Positions 42,867 to 52,179 of a stretch of 64,000 nucleotides of DNA are shown here, piece by piece. The translations under genes were made by a program, and so were the position numbers. Within the stretch, counting starts at the first letter, position 1, and the number at the start of each line of letters is the position of its first letter. Source of the stretch: Riemerella columbipharyngis. Lineage in GTDB: Bacteria > Bacteroidota > Bacteroidia > Flavobacteriales > Weeksellaceae. Where the stretch lies: positions 1 to 64,000 of the forward strand of contig NZ_FNAS01000013.1 of assembly GCF_900101995.1 (NCBI RefSeq), in the 5' to 3' direction. The notes under the pieces are model-generated. The model was not told the origin of the DNA and did no database searches. It saw only the letters and a list, made by a program, of their open reading frames with translations.

Positions 42867-43127
42867 TTAGTTGTTATCATCGGCTTTTGTCTTTTCTGAT
42901 TTATTTAATTTTTTTAGACTAAGCTCTATGAATTGTTGGTTTTTGCCTAAATTGGCATCCTTGGCAATTCTTTCAAGCATTTGTTCGGTTCCTATAACCT
43001 CATTGGAATTTTTGTCCAAAAATACATTAGCCAAAGGCTTAGAGGTATTGATGCCGTGGGCAGTATTGCAAGAGGTTTGCATTAGCAAAATGCAAAGCAT
43101 AGGGAATAAGGAGAATAATTTTTTCAT
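42867..43127 (-). CDS. Small lipoprotein
   Basis: 86 residues: MKKLFSLFPMLCILLMQTSC signal with lipobox MQTSC (lipidated Cys20), then ~65 polar residues (NTSKPLANVFLDKNSNEVIG, GKNQQFIELSLKKLNKSEK). No family is recognised. It would be anchored in the envelope. It is immediately followed by the Cys-containing gene without a gap. Confidence 0.7.
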   Translation of the reverse strand: MKKLFSLFPMLCILLMQTSCNTAHGINTSKPLANVFLDKNSNEVIGTEQMLERIAKDANLGKNQQFIELSLKKLNKSEKTKADDNN

Positions 43128-43209
43128 AAGTATTAAATTTGATGAGTTAATGATTATTCAATACTATGAATATTTTTTTGAAATTTGCAGTAGAGGAGCA
43201 AAAAGCCAA

Positions 43210-44223
43210 TCAGGTAAGTTTGTTTGTTAGTTTTGCAAATTGTTTTTCTACATTTTTTTCTTCATACAGCACATTATAAATAGCATTGATGATAGGTAAT
43301 TTCATTTTTTTTTCGGTGGCGGTTTCATAGATGGATTTTGCCGCATAGTAGCCTTCTGCTACCATACTCATAGATTGGATAGCAGATTTTACGGTGTATC
43401 CTTTTCCTATAAGATTACCAAGATTTCGATTTCTGGAAAATAGGGAATAGGCTGTTACTAATAAATCTCCTAAGTATGCACTCTCATTAACATCTCTTGG
43501 GAGTTCTCCATAAATGGCATCAAGGAAAACTTTCATTTCTCTGATGGCGTTAGATACAAAAACAGCTTGGAAATTATCTCCATAGCCGAGTCCGTTTGCC
43601 ATACCGGCACCTATGGCATAGATATTTTTGAGAATTGCACTGTATTCGTTGCCAAGGATATCGTTACTCGTATTTACTTTAATGTAAGAAGATGAGAATA
43701 AGTCTTTTAGAGTTTCGGCGTATTGGTCTTCCGCTGCTGCAATGGTAAGATAGGAAAGTCTTTCCATTGCTACTTCTTCGGCGTGGCAGGGTCCGGCTAT
43801 CACGGCTTGATTTCTGAAGCCGATTTTGAAAACATCTCTTAAGTAATGGGCGACAATATCATTATGTTTCGGGATAATTCCTTTAATGGCAGAGACGAAT
43901 AATTTATCGGAATAATTACAATTCATTTTTTCCAATGCATCTGAAAGGTAAATGGAAGGCGTCGCAAGTATGATAATTTCACAAGCCTCTACGACTTCAT
44001 TGATGTCGGTAGAGATAGATAAATCCCGCGTGTTAAAGGTTACAGTCGTGAGATAATTAGGATTATGCTTTCTTTGCTCTATTACACCTTTTACAAATTC
44101 GCTACGCACGCACCAATGAATGGTTTTGCAATTCCCCGATAGTATTTTTACAATTGCTGTAGCAAAACTTCCACTCCCTATAACACCTACAGAAATTGTA
44201 GATTTTTTATTCTTTTTAGCCAT
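43210..44223 (-). CDS. gpsA: Glycerol-3-phosphate dehydrogenase [NAD(P)+]
   Basis: 337 residues. Rossmann motif VGVIGSGSFATAI near the start, then VEACEIIILATPSIYLSDAL, FVSAIKGI (substrate loop), VIAGPCHAEEVAMERLSYLT (GP.hAxE motif), KNIYAIGAGMANGLGYG with the catalytic Lys near 194, and RNRNLGNLIGKGYTV. It reduces dihydroxyacetone phosphate to sn-glycerol-3-phosphate for phospholipid synthesis. It is encoded alone, divergent from the following subtilase gene. Confidence 0.97.
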   Translation of the reverse strand: MAKKNKKSTISVGVIGSGSFATAIVKILSGNCKTIHWCVRSEFVKGVIEQRKHNPNYLTTVTFNTRDLSISTDINEVVEACEIIILATPSIYLSDALEKMNCNYSDKLFVSAIKGIIPKHNDIVAHYLRDVFKIGFRNQAVIAGPCHAEEVAMERLSYLTIAAAEDQYAETLKDLFSSSYIKVNTSNDILGNEYSAILKNIYAIGAGMANGLGYGDNFQAVFVSNAIREMKVFLDAIYGELPRDVNESAYLGDLLVTAYSLFSRNRNLGNLIGKGYTVKSAIQSMSMVAEGYYAAKSIYETATEKKMKLPIINAIYNVLYEEKNVEKQFAKLTNKLT

Positions 44224-44376
44224 TTTTTTCTTTAATTTAGCACAAACTTACATATAAATTTTTCTCTAAACAAATGATATCTCTCTTGCTTAAATAGAAT
44301 AATTGGCAATAATTTGATATACTGTCTGTATATTTTTTTTATCGAATTAAAAATTAGTATTATAGAAATAAAGTTA

Positions 44377-44384
44377 TACATTTG
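44377..44384 (+). promoter_or_regulatory. Candidate -7 box of the second subtilase gene
   Basis: TACATTTG fits TAnnTTTG, 22 bases before ATG 44407. The -33 region about 19 bases upstream (ATTAG) fits poorly, so confidence is modest. Confidence 0.4.
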
Positions 44385-44406
44385 CATCAATTTTAATTAT
44401 CAAGCT

Positions 44407-46518
44407 ATGAAAAAAATAGTACTATTTTCATTTTTAGCCTTTAGTATTTGGGGGATGGCTCAAAATACGAATGCGGAACTAAAAGTAAAACTCGAGAAAT
44501 CTAAACAAAAGAAGCTTTCTGAATATAATTTGTATGTAAAAAAACGAAAGTCTAATCAGGAGCTTGATCTTGATGCAAAGTCAAGAGCAGAGGAAATGTC
44601 TAAATTGAAAAAAAAGAGAAAAAGTCTTGCTTTTTTTGCGTTTGGGCGGCCTTATTATTACATTCCTATGGATACGGTACAAAATAGAAATGTAAATGCA
44701 GATCTTATCCAAGAAGGGAAAATAAAAGGTCTTGCTCAAGCGTTTAATGGAGAGGGAATTCATGTCGGGGTGTTCGATGGAGGCAGGGTTTATGCCGAGC
44801 ATGAGGACTTTGGGGATGCTTCAAGAATAACGAATAAAGAAAAAGATGAACAGCCATACAGCTCACACTCTACAGGAGTTACAGATATGATGGGAGGTAT
44901 CGGACATACATTACAAGATGGGCAAGGCGGTATTTATAATACTAAAGGCGTGCTACCCAAAGCTACTTTTGAAAGTTATTATTTTGATGACTCGGTACTC
45001 AAAGGACAAACAGAGGAGCTTACCTTAATACAAAAAATCCAGCAGTCTAAGAACTATCTTTCTAATCACTCTTATGGAATCAACGGACAGTGGGAATATG
45101 ATTCGGATCTTGATAAATACATATGGTATGGATACTATTCTCCTACCTCCAAAAAAGCATATAACTTTGACGGAAGCTACTTTGACGAAGATCAGAACTA
45201 TGATGATATAGTTTATACAAACCCAGAAATGGTCATTGTAAAAGCTGCCGGAAACTCCTATGGAGACGGGCCGAATGGCTCTGCAGAAGATGCGTATTAT
45301 TATGATGATAACGGAAATAAAAAGAAGTTCAAAAAATCTGATGTCGTACCATCTAACAACTGCTCGAAGGGTTATGACTGTATTAGTCCAGGCTCTTTAG
45401 CAAAAAATATTATTGTAGTCGGAGCTACTGAAAAAATCTTGAAAAATGACGCTAGATTCAAAACGGCTTCGGATGTAAAAAAAGCAGGATACAGTAGTGC
45501 CGGACCTCGTGATGATGGTGCTGTAAAACCGGATATTGCAGGTGTGGGTTCTGATATAATTTATGCATCTTATGATTCAGGAAAAAAGAAAGGCTCTTGG
45601 TCAATAGGTGATGGAACTTCTTTTGCTACACCGCAAGTGACAGCAGTAATTGGTCTTTGGATGGAAATTTCCAAAAAACTATTTAACAAACAGCTTTTAA
45701 ATGCCGCAGCCGCTAAAACACTACTTATACACTCTGCCCACGATGTAGGCAATGTAGGTCCTGATTCATGGTCTGGATGGGGATTTGCCGATGCTGCCGA
45801 AGGAGCGAAAATATTAGTAGGAAAGTCTAATAATACAGCTATCTTCGAAAATAAAACCTTAAAAGACGGTAATACAGATGAGATAGAAGTAGAAACAGAT
45901 GGAAAACAGCCCCTAAAGGTAACTGTATCTTGGATAGATCCTTCTTATAAGGGATATGGAGATACTTGGGGAGAAATCTATAATAATAGGAAATCTTGTT
46001 TGGTTAACGATTTAGATGTAAGAGTGATTGATGAGGAAGACAATACCGTTTACTATCCTTGGAAATTGGATGCCGACCACCCTCTGACTGTAGCAACCAA
46101 AGGAGACAATACAGTGGACAATGTAGAGCAAATTCTTATAGATGCACCAAAAGCAGGGAAATATAAAATAAAAATAACCAATAAAAAGCATTTATTGGAT
46201 AACGATGGTAAAACTACAGATACCCAAAACTATAGCATTGCGGTAACAGGTTATACTAAATCGAATTTAGGAATAAACGAACTAAATGCTGATCAGGGTA
46301 TTGAAATCTATCCTTCATTGGCAGTTGATTTTATTACTTTTACTCACCCGGAAGATATCGCAAAAATTTTCATCTATGATACATCGGGGAACATTGTATA
46401 CAGTAGTTCGGCAATTCTGGATGGAAAAATTAATGTGTCGGCTTTTCTTCCAGGGTTATATGTAGTGGATATATTTATGCCTCATGGTAAAGTAGTGAAA
46501 AAGTTTATAAAAAAGTAG
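44407..46518 (+). CDS. T9SS-secreted subtilisin-like protease
   Basis: 703 residues. Signal peptide KKIVLFSFLAFSIWGMAQ, a basic, Lys-rich pro-region (about 20-75), then an S8 domain with the triad Asp (IHVGVFDGGRVYAEHEDFG), His (PYSSHSTGVTDMMGG) and Ser (GDGTSFATPQVTAV). It is followed by the same beta-structure as in the larger protease (PLKVTVSWIDPSYKGYG, LVNDLDVRVIDEEDN, YPWKLDADHPLTVA) and a type A T9SS sorting domain (IYPSLAVDFITFTHPEDIAK to VVKKFIKK), less canonical because PSLA replaces PNPA/S. It is half the length of the other protease and lacks PKD domains. ATG 44407 is chosen because the signal peptide begins there. Confidence 0.94.
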   Translation: MKKIVLFSFLAFSIWGMAQNTNAELKVKLEKSKQKKLSEYNLYVKKRKSNQELDLDAKSRAEEMSKLKKKRKSLAFFAFGRPYYYIPMDTVQNRNVNADLIQEGKIKGLAQAFNGEGIHVGVFDGGRVYAEHEDFGDASRITNKEKDEQPYSSHSTGVTDMMGGIGHTLQDGQGGIYNTKGVLPKATFESYYFDDSVLKGQTEELTLIQKIQQSKNYLSNHSYGINGQWEYDSDLDKYIWYGYYSPTSKKAYNFDGSYFDEDQNYDDIVYTNPEMVIVKAAGNSYGDGPNGSAEDAYYYDDNGNKKKFKKSDVVPSNNCSKGYDCISPGSLAKNIIVVGATEKILKNDARFKTASDVKKAGYSSAGPRDDGAVKPDIAGVGSDIIYASYDSGKKKGSWSIGDGTSFATPQVTAVIGLWMEISKKLFNKQLLNAAAAKTLLIHSAHDVGNVGPDSWSGWGFADAAEGAKILVGKSNNTAIFENKTLKDGNTDEIEVETDGKQPLKVTVSWIDPSYKGYGDTWGEIYNNRKSCLVNDLDVRVIDEEDNTVYYPWKLDADHPLTVATKGDNTVDNVEQILIDAPKAGKYKIKITNKKHLLDNDGKTTDTQNYSIAVTGYTKSNLGINELNADQGIEIYPSLAVDFITFTHPEDIAKIFIYDTSGNIVYSSSAILDGKINVSAFLPGLYVVDIFMPHGKVVKKFIKK

Positions 46519-46542
46519 ACTGAATTACATTTAACAATATCA

Positions 46543-46581
46543 AAAAAGTAACCGCATCAGAATTTGATATGGTTACTTTTT
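46543..46581. terminator. Bidirectional terminator between subtilase and Glu-rich gene
   Basis: Strong stem AAAAAGTAACC (46543-46553) / GGTTACTTTTT (46571-46581), with ATCA/TGAT pairing inside the loop. T runs follow on both strands, serving the convergent genes. Confidence 0.85.
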
Positions 46582-46607
46582 TTTGTCTATTCAATAGAAT
46601 ATATTGT

Positions 46608-47924
46608 TTATTTTCCTGAGCGTAGATTTTTGATTTCTCGGATTTTCTTTTCGTACTCTTTCTTTTTTTCTGGGTATTTTTCTTGTAAAATCTTAAACGA
46701 AGTAATCGCTCGTGCATAGTATTTTTGTTCCACATAAAGATTTGCCAAAGTTTCTGTCATAAGGTGCGAAATATCGTCACCTTTATCTTTATAAACAAAT
46801 TCGTACTCTACTTCCTCGTCTTTGTTGTTTTTTTTCGGTTGATAGTTACTTTCTATAAATTTATCTACCAAATCTGTTTTAGTATTTTTTTTGTTGGAGC
46901 CAAGTTCCAACCATTTTTGCCAAGTGTTGATAAACGAAGAAACATTGCTTTTTTGTTCTTCTTTTTCAGATTCAATGGAGAGAGAGTTAGCAGAAGTTTC
47001 TATTTGCTTCTCTTCTTGTTGTTGGTTTTCTTGGTATAGGTCTTTTTCAATGGGCTTAATACTCTCTTTGGGTTTTTCAGAAGTTGTTTCTACACTCTTA
47101 TTTGTATCATTGTTTTTTCCAATGAGTGCATCCGGAGTACGAACTTCGATAGTCATAGGCTGCCAGTAGCTTTGTTCTTTTGTTTCCGGCTGAGAGATAT
47201 TTTCGGCTTCCATAGTTTTTTGTTCTTTAGTATTTATAGGAGTTACAAGTTCTTGAGGTGTGTTTTCTTCTAATGTTTTTTTATATTCTGCAGGGCGGGG
47301 AATATTAAACTTTACATTCGGGAAAAAAGCGTCTGTAGTATGGAAGCTTATTTCGCTGTCTTCTTCAGATTTTTCCTCGTTGGTTTCATTTTTCTTGTTC
47401 AATACGATTTTAGGAACAAATGCATCAGAAGAAGTTTCCTCTTTTACAGGATTTTCCTCCGCTATTTCGGCAGATGATTTTTCTGGAATGTCCTCTGCTG
47501 TGCCTATGTTTTTTCTTTCTATTGTATTCTCAGACCTTATTATTTCGTCGAAATTTTCTTGGCAGCTTTCTATTTCGCCTACTATTAACCCTGGCGTTTC
47601 GTTTGGCAGCTCTTCTGTTTCTGTTTCCTTTTGTTCAGGTAGTGTAGTTTTTTTTGTATAATCCTCTTTTGATATTATCGTTTTCGCCTTGTTGGTTTTT
47701 CCAAAGATCAATTGGTACAGTATTTTTTTATCCGTAGTGAAGGCAGCCGTTTCAGACAAAACAGAGGTGTAATTCTCTTTATCGAAATGATATGTGCCTA
47801 CCAGTTCTAAGGCACGCAAACTCTGCATATAAGGGGTGTTGTCTATTTCGTTTCTCAGAAGAGGCAGGTCCTCTTTGGTTAGTAATTTCGGGTCTTGTAT
47901 AAGGTCTAAAATTCTTGTATTCAT
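46608..47924 (-). CDS. Glu/Lys-rich protein with terminal TPR-like helices
   Basis: 438 residues without signal or membrane segment. N-terminus ILDLIQDPKLLTKEDLPLLR and YMQSLRALELVGTYHFDKEN look conserved. A long, low-complexity charged middle (residues ~90-330) follows, and then a C-terminal helical part SFINTWQKWLELGS and SHLMTETLANLYVEQKYYAR, which resembles a TPR pair. It is located after lptE and is known in flavobacteria only as hypothetical; a scaffold role is possible. Start ATG 47924 is preferred; a TTG at 47936 overlaps lptE. Its first bases lie 5 bp after the lptE stop, so translation is likely coupled. Confidence 0.78.
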   Translation of the reverse strand: MNTRILDLIQDPKLLTKEDLPLLRNEIDNTPYMQSLRALELVGTYHFDKENYTSVLSETAAFTTDKKILYQLIFGKTNKAKTIISKEDYTKKTTLPEQKETETEELPNETPGLIVGEIESCQENFDEIIRSENTIERKNIGTAEDIPEKSSAEIAEENPVKEETSSDAFVPKIVLNKKNETNEEKSEEDSEISFHTTDAFFPNVKFNIPRPAEYKKTLEENTPQELVTPINTKEQKTMEAENISQPETKEQSYWQPMTIEVRTPDALIGKNNDTNKSVETTSEKPKESIKPIEKDLYQENQQQEEKQIETSANSLSIESEKEEQKSNVSSFINTWQKWLELGSNKKNTKTDLVDKFIESNYQPKKNNKDEEVEYEFVYKDKGDDISHLMTETLANLYVEQKYYARAITSFKILQEKYPEKKKEYEKKIREIKNLRSGK

Positions 47925-47929
47925 AATCT

Positions 47930-48475
47930 TTACCAATTGGCGACAATGTCGTTGAATATTTTATTGATAATCCTATCTGTCACTATATTTACTTGTGATG
48001 ATTCTATCTGGTTTATATCCAGATTACTACTAAAAACGACTTCGTCCGTATAGGTTTTGTCAAAATTTAGTTTTGGGTCAATGGCGTTTTCATAATGAAC
48101 TTTCACACTGATGCTCAGCTTGTTTTGAGCTGCCTGAACGACGCCGTTCTGAGCTTGTACTCCTGTAGTAATAGAGGTTGGCGAGATATTGTAATCCGTG
48201 ATTTCGCCCTCTAATAAAAGGTCTGGCTTGGTATTGGTTCCTTTTAGAGTAGTTCTCTGTAAAAAACGATTTTGTAGGTCAATAGTAAATTGCTGGCTAA
48301 GCATAGGATTGGTTACCAATGGTGCATTATTAGGAAAATTTTTAATTTGAATGGTTTTCATTTCGGGCGTCAGAGAATTTCCTATAAAGCTGTAGCAACC
48401 GCAGAGTATCGTAAGGACCATTAGAGCTAATATTGACCTTAAAAACGATTTTTTATATTTGGATAAAATATTCAT
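47930..48475 (-). CDS. lptE: LPS assembly lipoprotein LptE
   Basis: 181 residues: signal peptide RSILALMVLTILCGCYSF with lipobox LCGC, then the LptE-like beta-alpha fold with IQIKNFPNNAPLVTNPMLSQ, FTIDLQNRFLQRT, LLLEGEITDYNISPTSI and the C-terminal helix NIVTDRIINKIFNDIVANW. LptE plugs the LptD barrel in the outer membrane and is needed for LPS placement. It is transcribed with the sigma-54 activator (4 bp upstream) and the Glu-rich gene (5 bp downstream). Confidence 0.92.
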   Translation of the reverse strand: MNILSKYKKSFLRSILALMVLTILCGCYSFIGNSLTPEMKTIQIKNFPNNAPLVTNPMLSQQFTIDLQNRFLQRTTLKGTNTKPDLLLEGEITDYNISPTSITTGVQAQNGVVQAAQNKLSISVKVHYENAIDPKLNFDKTYTDEVVFSSNLDINQIESSQVNIVTDRIINKIFNDIVANW

Positions 48476-48479
48476 AGCC

Positions 48480-49751
48480 TTAGACTTCTAAATTGTATTC
48501 ATTTATTTTTCTATAAAGTGTTCTTTGTGAAATACCTAATTCCTCCGCTGCCTTATTTCTCCTACCTTTATTTCTTTTCAGTGCTTTTATGATTAAGTCT
48601 TTCTCGTTTTCTTGTAAAGAGAGAGATTTTGGAGACGCTTCTTCCACTTCTATATCTTCCGTATAAGTCTCCTCTTCCATAGGCTCTACAACATCAGGGG
48701 TAACGACAGGTTTGTTATTCTCAAAATAGAGTAAAGAATTATTAAGATTATTATTTTGTTCGGAAGTATAAATTCTATCGATTAAGGTTTGTTCTTGATT
48801 ACTAAAATCGCTGTTGCCTCTATTCTTGATGAGCATAGAAGTTAATGATTTCAGGTCGTTGATATCATTCCTCATATCAAAAAGAATTTTATACATAATT
48901 TCTCTTTCTGAATTGAAATCACCGGAATTGTTATTGCTCCCCGTCTGTACCACTGCCGGCAGCTGTTCGTTCATCGGGATATATTCGACTAATTTTACAG
49001 CATTTACTTCTCGGGATTGTTCCACTACGGTCATCTGTTCTACGAGGTTTCTCAGCTGTCTTACATTACCGGGGAATGGGTAGTTTTCCAGATATTTTAC
49101 GGCGTCATCGGTAAGTTTTAGCTCGGGCATTCTGTATTTTTCGGCAAAATCAATGGCAAATTTTCTAAATAAGAGGTGGATATCTCCTTTCCGCTCTCGT
49201 AGCGGCGGCATATCTATCTGTACGGTATTTAACCTGTAATACAAATCTTCTCGGAATCGCCCGTTCTGAATGGCATTTACCATATTGACATTTGTGGCGG
49301 CTACAATACGCACATTGGTTTTTTGTATCTGCGAAGACCCTACTTTCATAAACTCTCCGCTCTCTAAAACTCGGAGTAACCGCACTTGGGTTTGTAGCGG
49401 AAGTTCGCCTACTTCGTCCAAGAAGATGGTTCCGCCGTCTGCTACTTCAAAGTATCCTTTCCGTGTAGAGGTCGCTCCTGTAAAAGCGCCTTTCTCGTGT
49501 CCGAAAAGTTCGGAATCTATCGTTCCTTCGGGGATGGCACCGCAGTTCACTACGATATAAGATTTGTGTTTTCTCATAGACTCCGAGTGGATGATTTTAG
49601 GGATAAACTCTTTCCCCACACCGCTTTCGCCTATTACCAAAACGGATATGTCCGTAGGTGCTATTTGTATCGCTTTCTCCAAAGCCCGATTGAGGGCAGG
49701 ATAGTTTCCTATAATTCCGAAACGGTTTTTTATACTTTGTAAATCGTTCAT
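48480..49751 (-). CDS. Sigma-54-dependent transcriptional activator
   Basis: 423 residues without an N-terminal receiver domain. AAA+ domain from about 15-250: VIGESGVGKEFIPKIIHSES (Walker A), SELFGHEKGAFTGATSTRKG (contains the GAFTGA loop that contacts sigma-54), GTIFLDEVGELPLQTQVRLL (Walker B), RFREDLYYRLNTVQIDMPPL, FPGNVRQLRNLVEQM. It ends with a Fis-type helix-turn-helix (AAEELGISQRTLYRKINEY). It activates sigma-54 promoters; its signal is unknown because no sensor domain precedes it. Conserved beside miaB and lptE in flavobacteria. Confidence 0.93.
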   Translation of the reverse strand: MNDLQSIKNRFGIIGNYPALNRALEKAIQIAPTDISVLVIGESGVGKEFIPKIIHSESMRKHKSYIVVNCGAIPEGTIDSELFGHEKGAFTGATSTRKGYFEVADGGTIFLDEVGELPLQTQVRLLRVLESGEFMKVGSSQIQKTNVRIVAATNVNMVNAIQNGRFREDLYYRLNTVQIDMPPLRERKGDIHLLFRKFAIDFAEKYRMPELKLTDDAVKYLENYPFPGNVRQLRNLVEQMTVVEQSREVNAVKLVEYIPMNEQLPAVVQTGSNNNSGDFNSEREIMYKILFDMRNDINDLKSLTSMLIKNRGNSDFSNQEQTLIDRIYTSEQNNNLNNSLLYFENNKPVVTPDVVEPMEEETYTEDIEVEEASPKSLSLQENEKDLIIKALKRNKGRRNKAAEELGISQRTLYRKINEYNLEV

Positions 49752-49804
49752 CTTTTTAGTTCGTACTTAAAAAATAAGCCCTTATTGTTTGATATTAAAA
49801 TTCT

Positions 49805-51238
49805 TTATACCGTCCTTGCCAAAAGTGTTCCTTGTGTGTTGTCAAAGACAAAAACTTTCACTATATCACCTACTTTCTGCCCTTCCTCTTTGTTAAATAC
49901 GCAAACGGCATTTTGGGAATTTCTCCCTTTCCATTGGTTTTTGTCTTTTTTACTTTCGCCTTCTATTAGTACGGTATGCTCTCTCCCTACATAAGACTGC
50001 ATTCTCTTTCTGGAAAGCTCTCCTTGTAGGTCTATCACTTCTTGCAGACGCCTTTTCTTCACTTCCATTGGCACATTGTCTTCCATCTTTTTGTGGGCAG
50101 GAGTACCCGGTCTTTCCGAGTAGGCAAACATATAGCCGTAGTCGTACTCTACCTCTCTCATTAGGGATAATGTAAGCTGGTGGTCTTCCTCTGTTTCGCC
50201 GCAGAATCCCACTATCATATCCTGAGAAAAGGCAATATCCGGAACAATGGCTTTGGCTTCTCTTATTAAGTTGAGGTACTCCTCGCGGGTGTGCTGTCTG
50301 TTCATTGATCTTAGCATATTATCCGAGCCGCTTTGTACAGGCAGGTGTACATATCTGCAAATATTTTCGTGCTTCGCCATTACTCGGAACACATCTATGC
50401 TCATATCCTGAGGGTTGGAAGTGGAGAAACGGATTCTCATCTCCGGAAGTGAGGTAGCCACCATATCCAAGAGCTGCACGAACTTTATAGCCGTAGCCTT
50501 CTGCATTTCAGATGCTTTTGCAAAATCTTTTTTGGGACCGCCACCGTACCACAGATAGGAGTCTACATTTTGCCCTAATAGAGTGATTTCTTTGTATCCG
50601 TTTTCCCACAGCTCTTTACATTCTTCCAGAATGGAGTGAGGATCTCGGCTGCGTTCTCTCCCTCGTGTGAAAGGAACCACGCAGAAGGTACACATATTAT
50701 CACAGCCCCGTGTGATCGTTACGAAAGCCGTTACGCCGTTACCTCCCAGCCTTACAGGATTGATATCCGCATAGGTTTCTTCTTTGGAAAGGATAACATT
50801 GATGGCGTCTCTGCCGTCTTCGGTTTCTTTCAATAGGTTGGGCAAATCCCGATAAGCATCCGGCCCTACCACCAAATCTACCAAGTGTTCCTCTTCTAAG
50901 AATTTTGTTTTCAAACGCTCTGCCATACAGCCCAAAACCCCTACGGTGAGGTTGGGTTTTTCTTTTTTTAGATTTTTGAACTGAGAGAGCCTCATTCTCA
51001 CTGTTTGTTCCGCTTTTTCTCTGATGGAACAAGTGTTCAGTAATATCAAATCCGCTTCCTCTTGACGAAGGGTAGTGTTGTACCCCTCATCGCTGAGGAT
51101 AGATGCCACAATCTCACTATCCGAAAAATTCATCTGGCAGCCGTAGCTCTCCAAGAATAATTTTTTGGAATTTTCTTTTTTCTCTGCAATAGCGTATGCT
51201 TCTCCTTGTCTGGTCTCGTCTATATATTTTTTTTGCAC
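49805..51238 (-). CDS. miaB: tRNA-2-methylthio-N6-dimethylallyladenosine synthase
   Basis: 477 residues. N-terminal UPF0004 domain holding one 4Fe-4S cluster with Cys in ESYGCQMNFSDSEIVASILS, LLNTCSIREKAEQ and VGVLGCMAERL. Radical-SAM core with TRGCDNMCTFCVVPFTRGRE (CxxxCxxC). C-terminal TRAM domain (SYVGREHTVLIEGESK). It adds the methylthio group to i6A37 of tRNAs reading UNN codons. All six Cys are present. It lies 53 bp ahead of the sigma-54 activator on the same strand. Confidence 0.98.
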   Translation of the reverse strand: MQKKYIDETRQGEAYAIAEKKENSKKLFLESYGCQMNFSDSEIVASILSDEGYNTTLRQEEADLILLNTCSIREKAEQTVRMRLSQFKNLKKEKPNLTVGVLGCMAERLKTKFLEEEHLVDLVVGPDAYRDLPNLLKETEDGRDAINVILSKEETYADINPVRLGGNGVTAFVTITRGCDNMCTFCVVPFTRGRERSRDPHSILEECKELWENGYKEITLLGQNVDSYLWYGGGPKKDFAKASEMQKATAIKFVQLLDMVATSLPEMRIRFSTSNPQDMSIDVFRVMAKHENICRYVHLPVQSGSDNMLRSMNRQHTREEYLNLIREAKAIVPDIAFSQDMIVGFCGETEEDHQLTLSLMREVEYDYGYMFAYSERPGTPAHKKMEDNVPMEVKKRRLQEVIDLQGELSRKRMQSYVGREHTVLIEGESKKDKNQWKGRNSQNAVCVFNKEEGQKVGDIVKVFVFDNTQGTLLARTV

Positions 51239-51402
51239 TATTATCGTCTAATTTAATCTGTTTTAATAAGAGTTTAAAAATAAAATCTCCTGCAAAGATA
51301 AACAAAATTATGACAGAATGTCATATAGAATTTATCGAGAATTTGCAGCAATCCAGTAAGCATATTGTAGGAGCAGCCTGAATGTTTTAAGCAAATCTAA
51401 GT

Positions 51403-51918
51403 TTAGACATTTATTTTATCTCGGGATTTTCCGAGTATAATTTTGAACCACTCCGTAAAATGCTCCGGATGGTCTTTTAGCTCTTTATCCAAATTTTCCA
51501 TAGAGATATACCGTACTTCAGACACTTCCTTTGGGTTGAGCTGGAATTCTCCGTTGTAGATTCCTGTGAAAACATAGTCCAACTCGTGTTCCCAGAGTCC
51601 GCCGTCTACTTCGGCTTTATAAATAAAATGGAAGCGTTCTGTGAGCAGAGTTTCTATTCCCAGTTCCTCTCTTAGGCGTCTTATAGCGGCATCTTTGTAA
51701 GTTTCGTTCTCTCTGGGATGGGAGCATACGGCATTGGTCCACAGGTTGGGAGAATGATATTTTTCTCTGGCTCTTTTTTGCAAAAGCATATTTCCTTGTT
51801 TGTCAAACAAAAAAATAGAAAAAGCACGATGCAATAGACCGAGTCTGTGTGCTTTCATCTTTTCCATGGTTCCTATTACCGTGTCGTCCTCGTTTACTAA
51901 AACTACGCTTTCTTCCAT
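51403..51918 (-). CDS. idi: Isopentenyl-diphosphate delta-isomerase, type 1
   Basis: 171 residues of the Nudix-fold type 1 isomerase. Markers: SVVLVNEDDTVIGTMEKMKA, LLHRAFSIFLFD, LWTNAVCSHPRENETY (catalytic Cys and metal-binding His), AIRRLREELGIETLL (Nudix-like helix), GGLWEHELDYVFTG (catalytic Glu). It interconverts IPP and DMAPP in isoprenoid synthesis, which in Bacteroidota may use the mevalonate pathway. The closely spaced GHMP kinase 2 kb away fits that pathway. It has its own TTATCTTTG promoter-like block upstream. Confidence 0.95.
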   Translation of the reverse strand: MEESVVLVNEDDTVIGTMEKMKAHRLGLLHRAFSIFLFDKQGNMLLQKRAREKYHSPNLWTNAVCSHPRENETYKDAAIRRLREELGIETLLTERFHFIYKAEVDGGLWEHELDYVFTGIYNGEFQLNPKEVSEVRYISMENLDKELKDHPEHFTEWFKIILGKSRDKINV

Positions 51919-52179
51919 ATCATAATTTGTTCAAAGATAAAGATATTTGTTTTACCGAAAAAATATTTGCCACAGATGAGCCAAAATTTGCGGATTTTTG
52001 GATTAAATATAAATTGTTAGTTATATTTTATTTTTATGTGTTTATTTTTTACATTTGTGAAGTATAAGTTTTTGTTTGAAAATCGATAATTTATAATATT
52101 TTTTCACTAATTATTTCAACAAAATAGATCCTGTTATGTAAAATTTAATAAAAATCATAAATAAAAAATATTATCTACG

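Noticed and set aside
51239-51402. Short plus-strand frame beginning MTECHIEFIENLQQ between miaB and idi
   Set aside because: Only 23 codons, no family and no promoter; overlaps upstream regions of miaB.
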